NCBI GenBank assembly: GCA_030704615.1
Contig: CM060731.1
Location: 5,208,001 to 5,272,000 of the forward strand
Length of the DNA: 64,000 nucleotides
Source: Takakia lepidozioides
Taxonomy: Eukaryota; Streptophyta; Takakiopsida; Takakiales; Takakiaceae
Direction: 5' to 3'
Every line of letters starts with the position of its first letter. Position 1 is the first letter of the stretch. The notes under the pieces were generated by a model. That model searched no databases. It was not told the origin of the DNA and saw nothing but the letters and a program-made list of their open reading frames with translations. Shown piece by piece: positions 62,585-64,000 of the stretch. Made by a program: the position numbers and the translations under genes.

Positions 62585-62760
62585 GCAATGGCGTGAGCGT
62601 TGCACGTGAGCGCGCGAGCGTACGCTCACGCCAGCTGACGTGGCGTGAGCCTGCACACATGCTGACGTGGCGTGAGCGTCATGTCAGCATGCTGATGTGG
62701 CGGTAAATGATGACGTGGCACTGTCCGTCAACTGCCACGTCAGCATTAACATGCGCCGCC
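62585..62760. repeat. GC-rich inverted-repeat cluster, relative of 52880-52990
   Basis: GGCGTGAGCG ... CGCTCACGCC forms a hairpin at about 62590-62632. Further words TGACGTGGCGTGAGC recur three times, and GACGTGGCA pairs with TGCCACGTC at about 62711-62743. A poly-C run lies at about 62558-62569. Confidence 0.65.
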
Positions 62761-63195
62761 TATAACCGTGGATGGTCCTATGACCGTGGAATTAATGCAG
62801 GGAATCTTGCCTAAATAGAATCAAGACGAGCGTTGAGGCCTACAATTGCAGCATCCAACATTGTGCAATTACAAATGTTTGTTTCACTTTTACAATTACG
62901 AAGACGACAAAATATCCTCACAAAGTGTGCGCCATAAAGGCTGCCACGAGAAGACTTCCTCCCTCCTCAAATAACAATGAGAGTTATGATCATCTTCAAA
63001 AGATGATTGTAGTGCATAGCGACAGCAAGACATGTAGACTTCGAACGGTGCAATGACAAATGTGCACTACCTAAAAGTTGTCACTCAGAGCTCACTCCGT
63101 ATAGTTGGAGGCCATATCATTGCACAGCCGACGAATTGATGTGAATTACACATTTCAAATCATGGTCATCCACATACCACATTACATAGTTCATG
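62761..63195. other. 3' flank of the SWIM ORF
   Basis: AT-rich, without recognised features. Confidence 0.35.
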
Positions 63196-64000
63196 CTACC
63201 CATGTGTTGTATCCCGCTGCAAAAGAGTATCGACCTCGTTGAAACTCATAGTGGCCTGGTGAATGAAGTTGTCACGTTTGGGATCGCAAACCATCCTCCT
63301 CAAAAATATGAAATACAAATGTTTGCAGGGTATGAATTTACCTCTCTTGCCCAAACTGGTTGATAGCATATTCACAAAATCAGGACATGTGCAATTGGGG
63401 AAATTGGAAACCGTGATGTCGTAGGTCCTGTCATGAACAGCAGATGTGGAAGTGATGATTGTGAATACCCGACCATATCCTGGATCGGGTACTTCCGTGG
63501 TGCTTCCGACACGAGCTTGGAGCATTCTTGCGGACTCCACTTTGCCAAAGTGTTCAGCGGTTGGAGGGAAACGCCGAACGAGCTTTCCATCTCGTTTGGT
63601 TGGCCACAAGTCAAGATTTGCCGGGGGGACCCGGGAGGACGCAGGAGTAGTAGCACATGCATGGAGTTGGGGTTGTCTCGCAAGGGAAAAACCTGCCTCC
63701 TCCAGCATTTCAATCTCCTGAAAGCTGAGATGTGTTCCCACCTTCACGGGCCAAACGGTTGGAGGAGATGGCTTCATCACTACGGAAGGACGCATAGTTC
63801 CATGCACACATCTGGCACAATCATCTGCGCAGAACCAGAACTTGTGGTTCTTGGCTTCTGGTTGACCGTATGGACGCATCAAGCCCGTGAAAGTCGGAGC
63901 AGGAGTTCGGGCACCACCTCTGGATATAGATGAAGTGCACTTCTCGAAATTAGTTGCCCTGATCGCTGTACATTTCACACGAGACCCGACACTTGTGCGT
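63196..64000 (-). CDS. SWIM zinc-finger protein, 5' end beyond the window
   Basis: An open minus-strand frame of over 260 codons that stays open to the right edge. Near the C-terminus TVSNFPNCTCPDFVNM ... FIPCKHLYFIFLRRM gives the SWIM pattern C-x-C, spacer, C-x-H, a zinc site found in FAR1/MuDR-related and other DNA- or protein-binding proteins. The N-terminal part has further Cys pairs (FCADDCARC) and no transposase catalytic motif in the visible part. It might be a stand-alone host protein or the tail of a Mutator-like protein. No stop or shift is seen. Confidence 0.65.
   Translation of the reverse strand, partial: RTSVGSRVKCTAIRATNFEKCTSSISRGGARTPAPTFTGLMRPYGQPEAKNHKFWFCADDCARCVHGTMRPSVVMKPSPPTVWPVKVGTHLSFQEIEMLEEAGFSLARQPQLHACATTPASSRVPPANLDLWPTKRDGKLVRRFPPTAEHFGKVESARMLQARVGSTTEVPDPGYGRVFTIITSTSAVHDRTYDITVSNFPNCTCPDFVNMLSTSLGKRGKFIPCKHLYFIFLRRMVCDPKRDNFIHQATMSFNEVDTLLQRDTTHG

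Noticed and set aside
62217-62609. 130-codon plus ORF
   Set aside because: It coincides with the CCATGTTAACCCGGTGCC minisatellite and has no domain.

Overview
The window looks like nuclear DNA of a green plant, most likely a non-seed land plant (lycophyte, fern or bryophyte grade). The genes have short introns with GT-AG borders. There are a plant-type ER Ca2+-ATPase, a plant UDP-glycosyltransferase relic, a PLS-class PPR relic, a plant PI-PLC relic and three Ty1/copia elements. The species was not identified. Only five genes look intact or nearly so; most of the rest is decaying pseudogenes, transposons and tandem repeats.

Layout. 0-3 kb: 5' part of an imidazolonepropionase-like amidohydrolase (-). 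3-12 kb: a 362-bp MITE, a broken glycosyltransferase, a dead PIF/Harbinger transposon with its Myb-like partner, and a truncated, frameshifted ER-type Ca2+-ATPase. 12-20 kb: a 182-bp tandem repeat, then two copia elements; copia 2 has an apparent primer-binding site for the anticodon half of initiator tRNA-Met. 21-25 kb: an EFG1-type rRNA-processing gene (+), with an inverted copy of its second exon upstream. 26.6-32 kb: an eight-exon gene (+) that fuses ASC-1/TRIP4 to an AlkB dioxygenase in one reading frame. 33-53 kb: pseudogene fragments (PPR, DnaJ, PI-PLC) and a degenerate Fanzor (eukaryotic TnpB relative), lying between two large minisatellite blocks of the same motif in opposite orientation. 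53.5-59 kb: a ten-exon gene (-) encoding a ParB-like domain followed by a circularly permuted beta-class DNA-methyltransferase-like domain. 59-64 kb: a third, dead copia element, more tandem repeats, and a SWIM zinc-finger ORF that runs off the right edge.

The most interesting items are the last two intact genes and the Fanzor. The ParB/methyltransferase gene carries eleven copies of a roughly 20-bp palindrome confined to two of its own introns, which resembles a ParB protein sitting on its own parS-like sites. The ASC-1/AlkB fusion physically joins two partners that in animals cooperate in alkylation repair (ASCC complex with ALKBH3). The Fanzor keeps RuvC and zinc-ribbon motifs but carries in-frame stops and a frameshift.

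All exon models were derived by hand from splice consensus, reading-frame phase and remembered family motifs; no alignment or database search was run.
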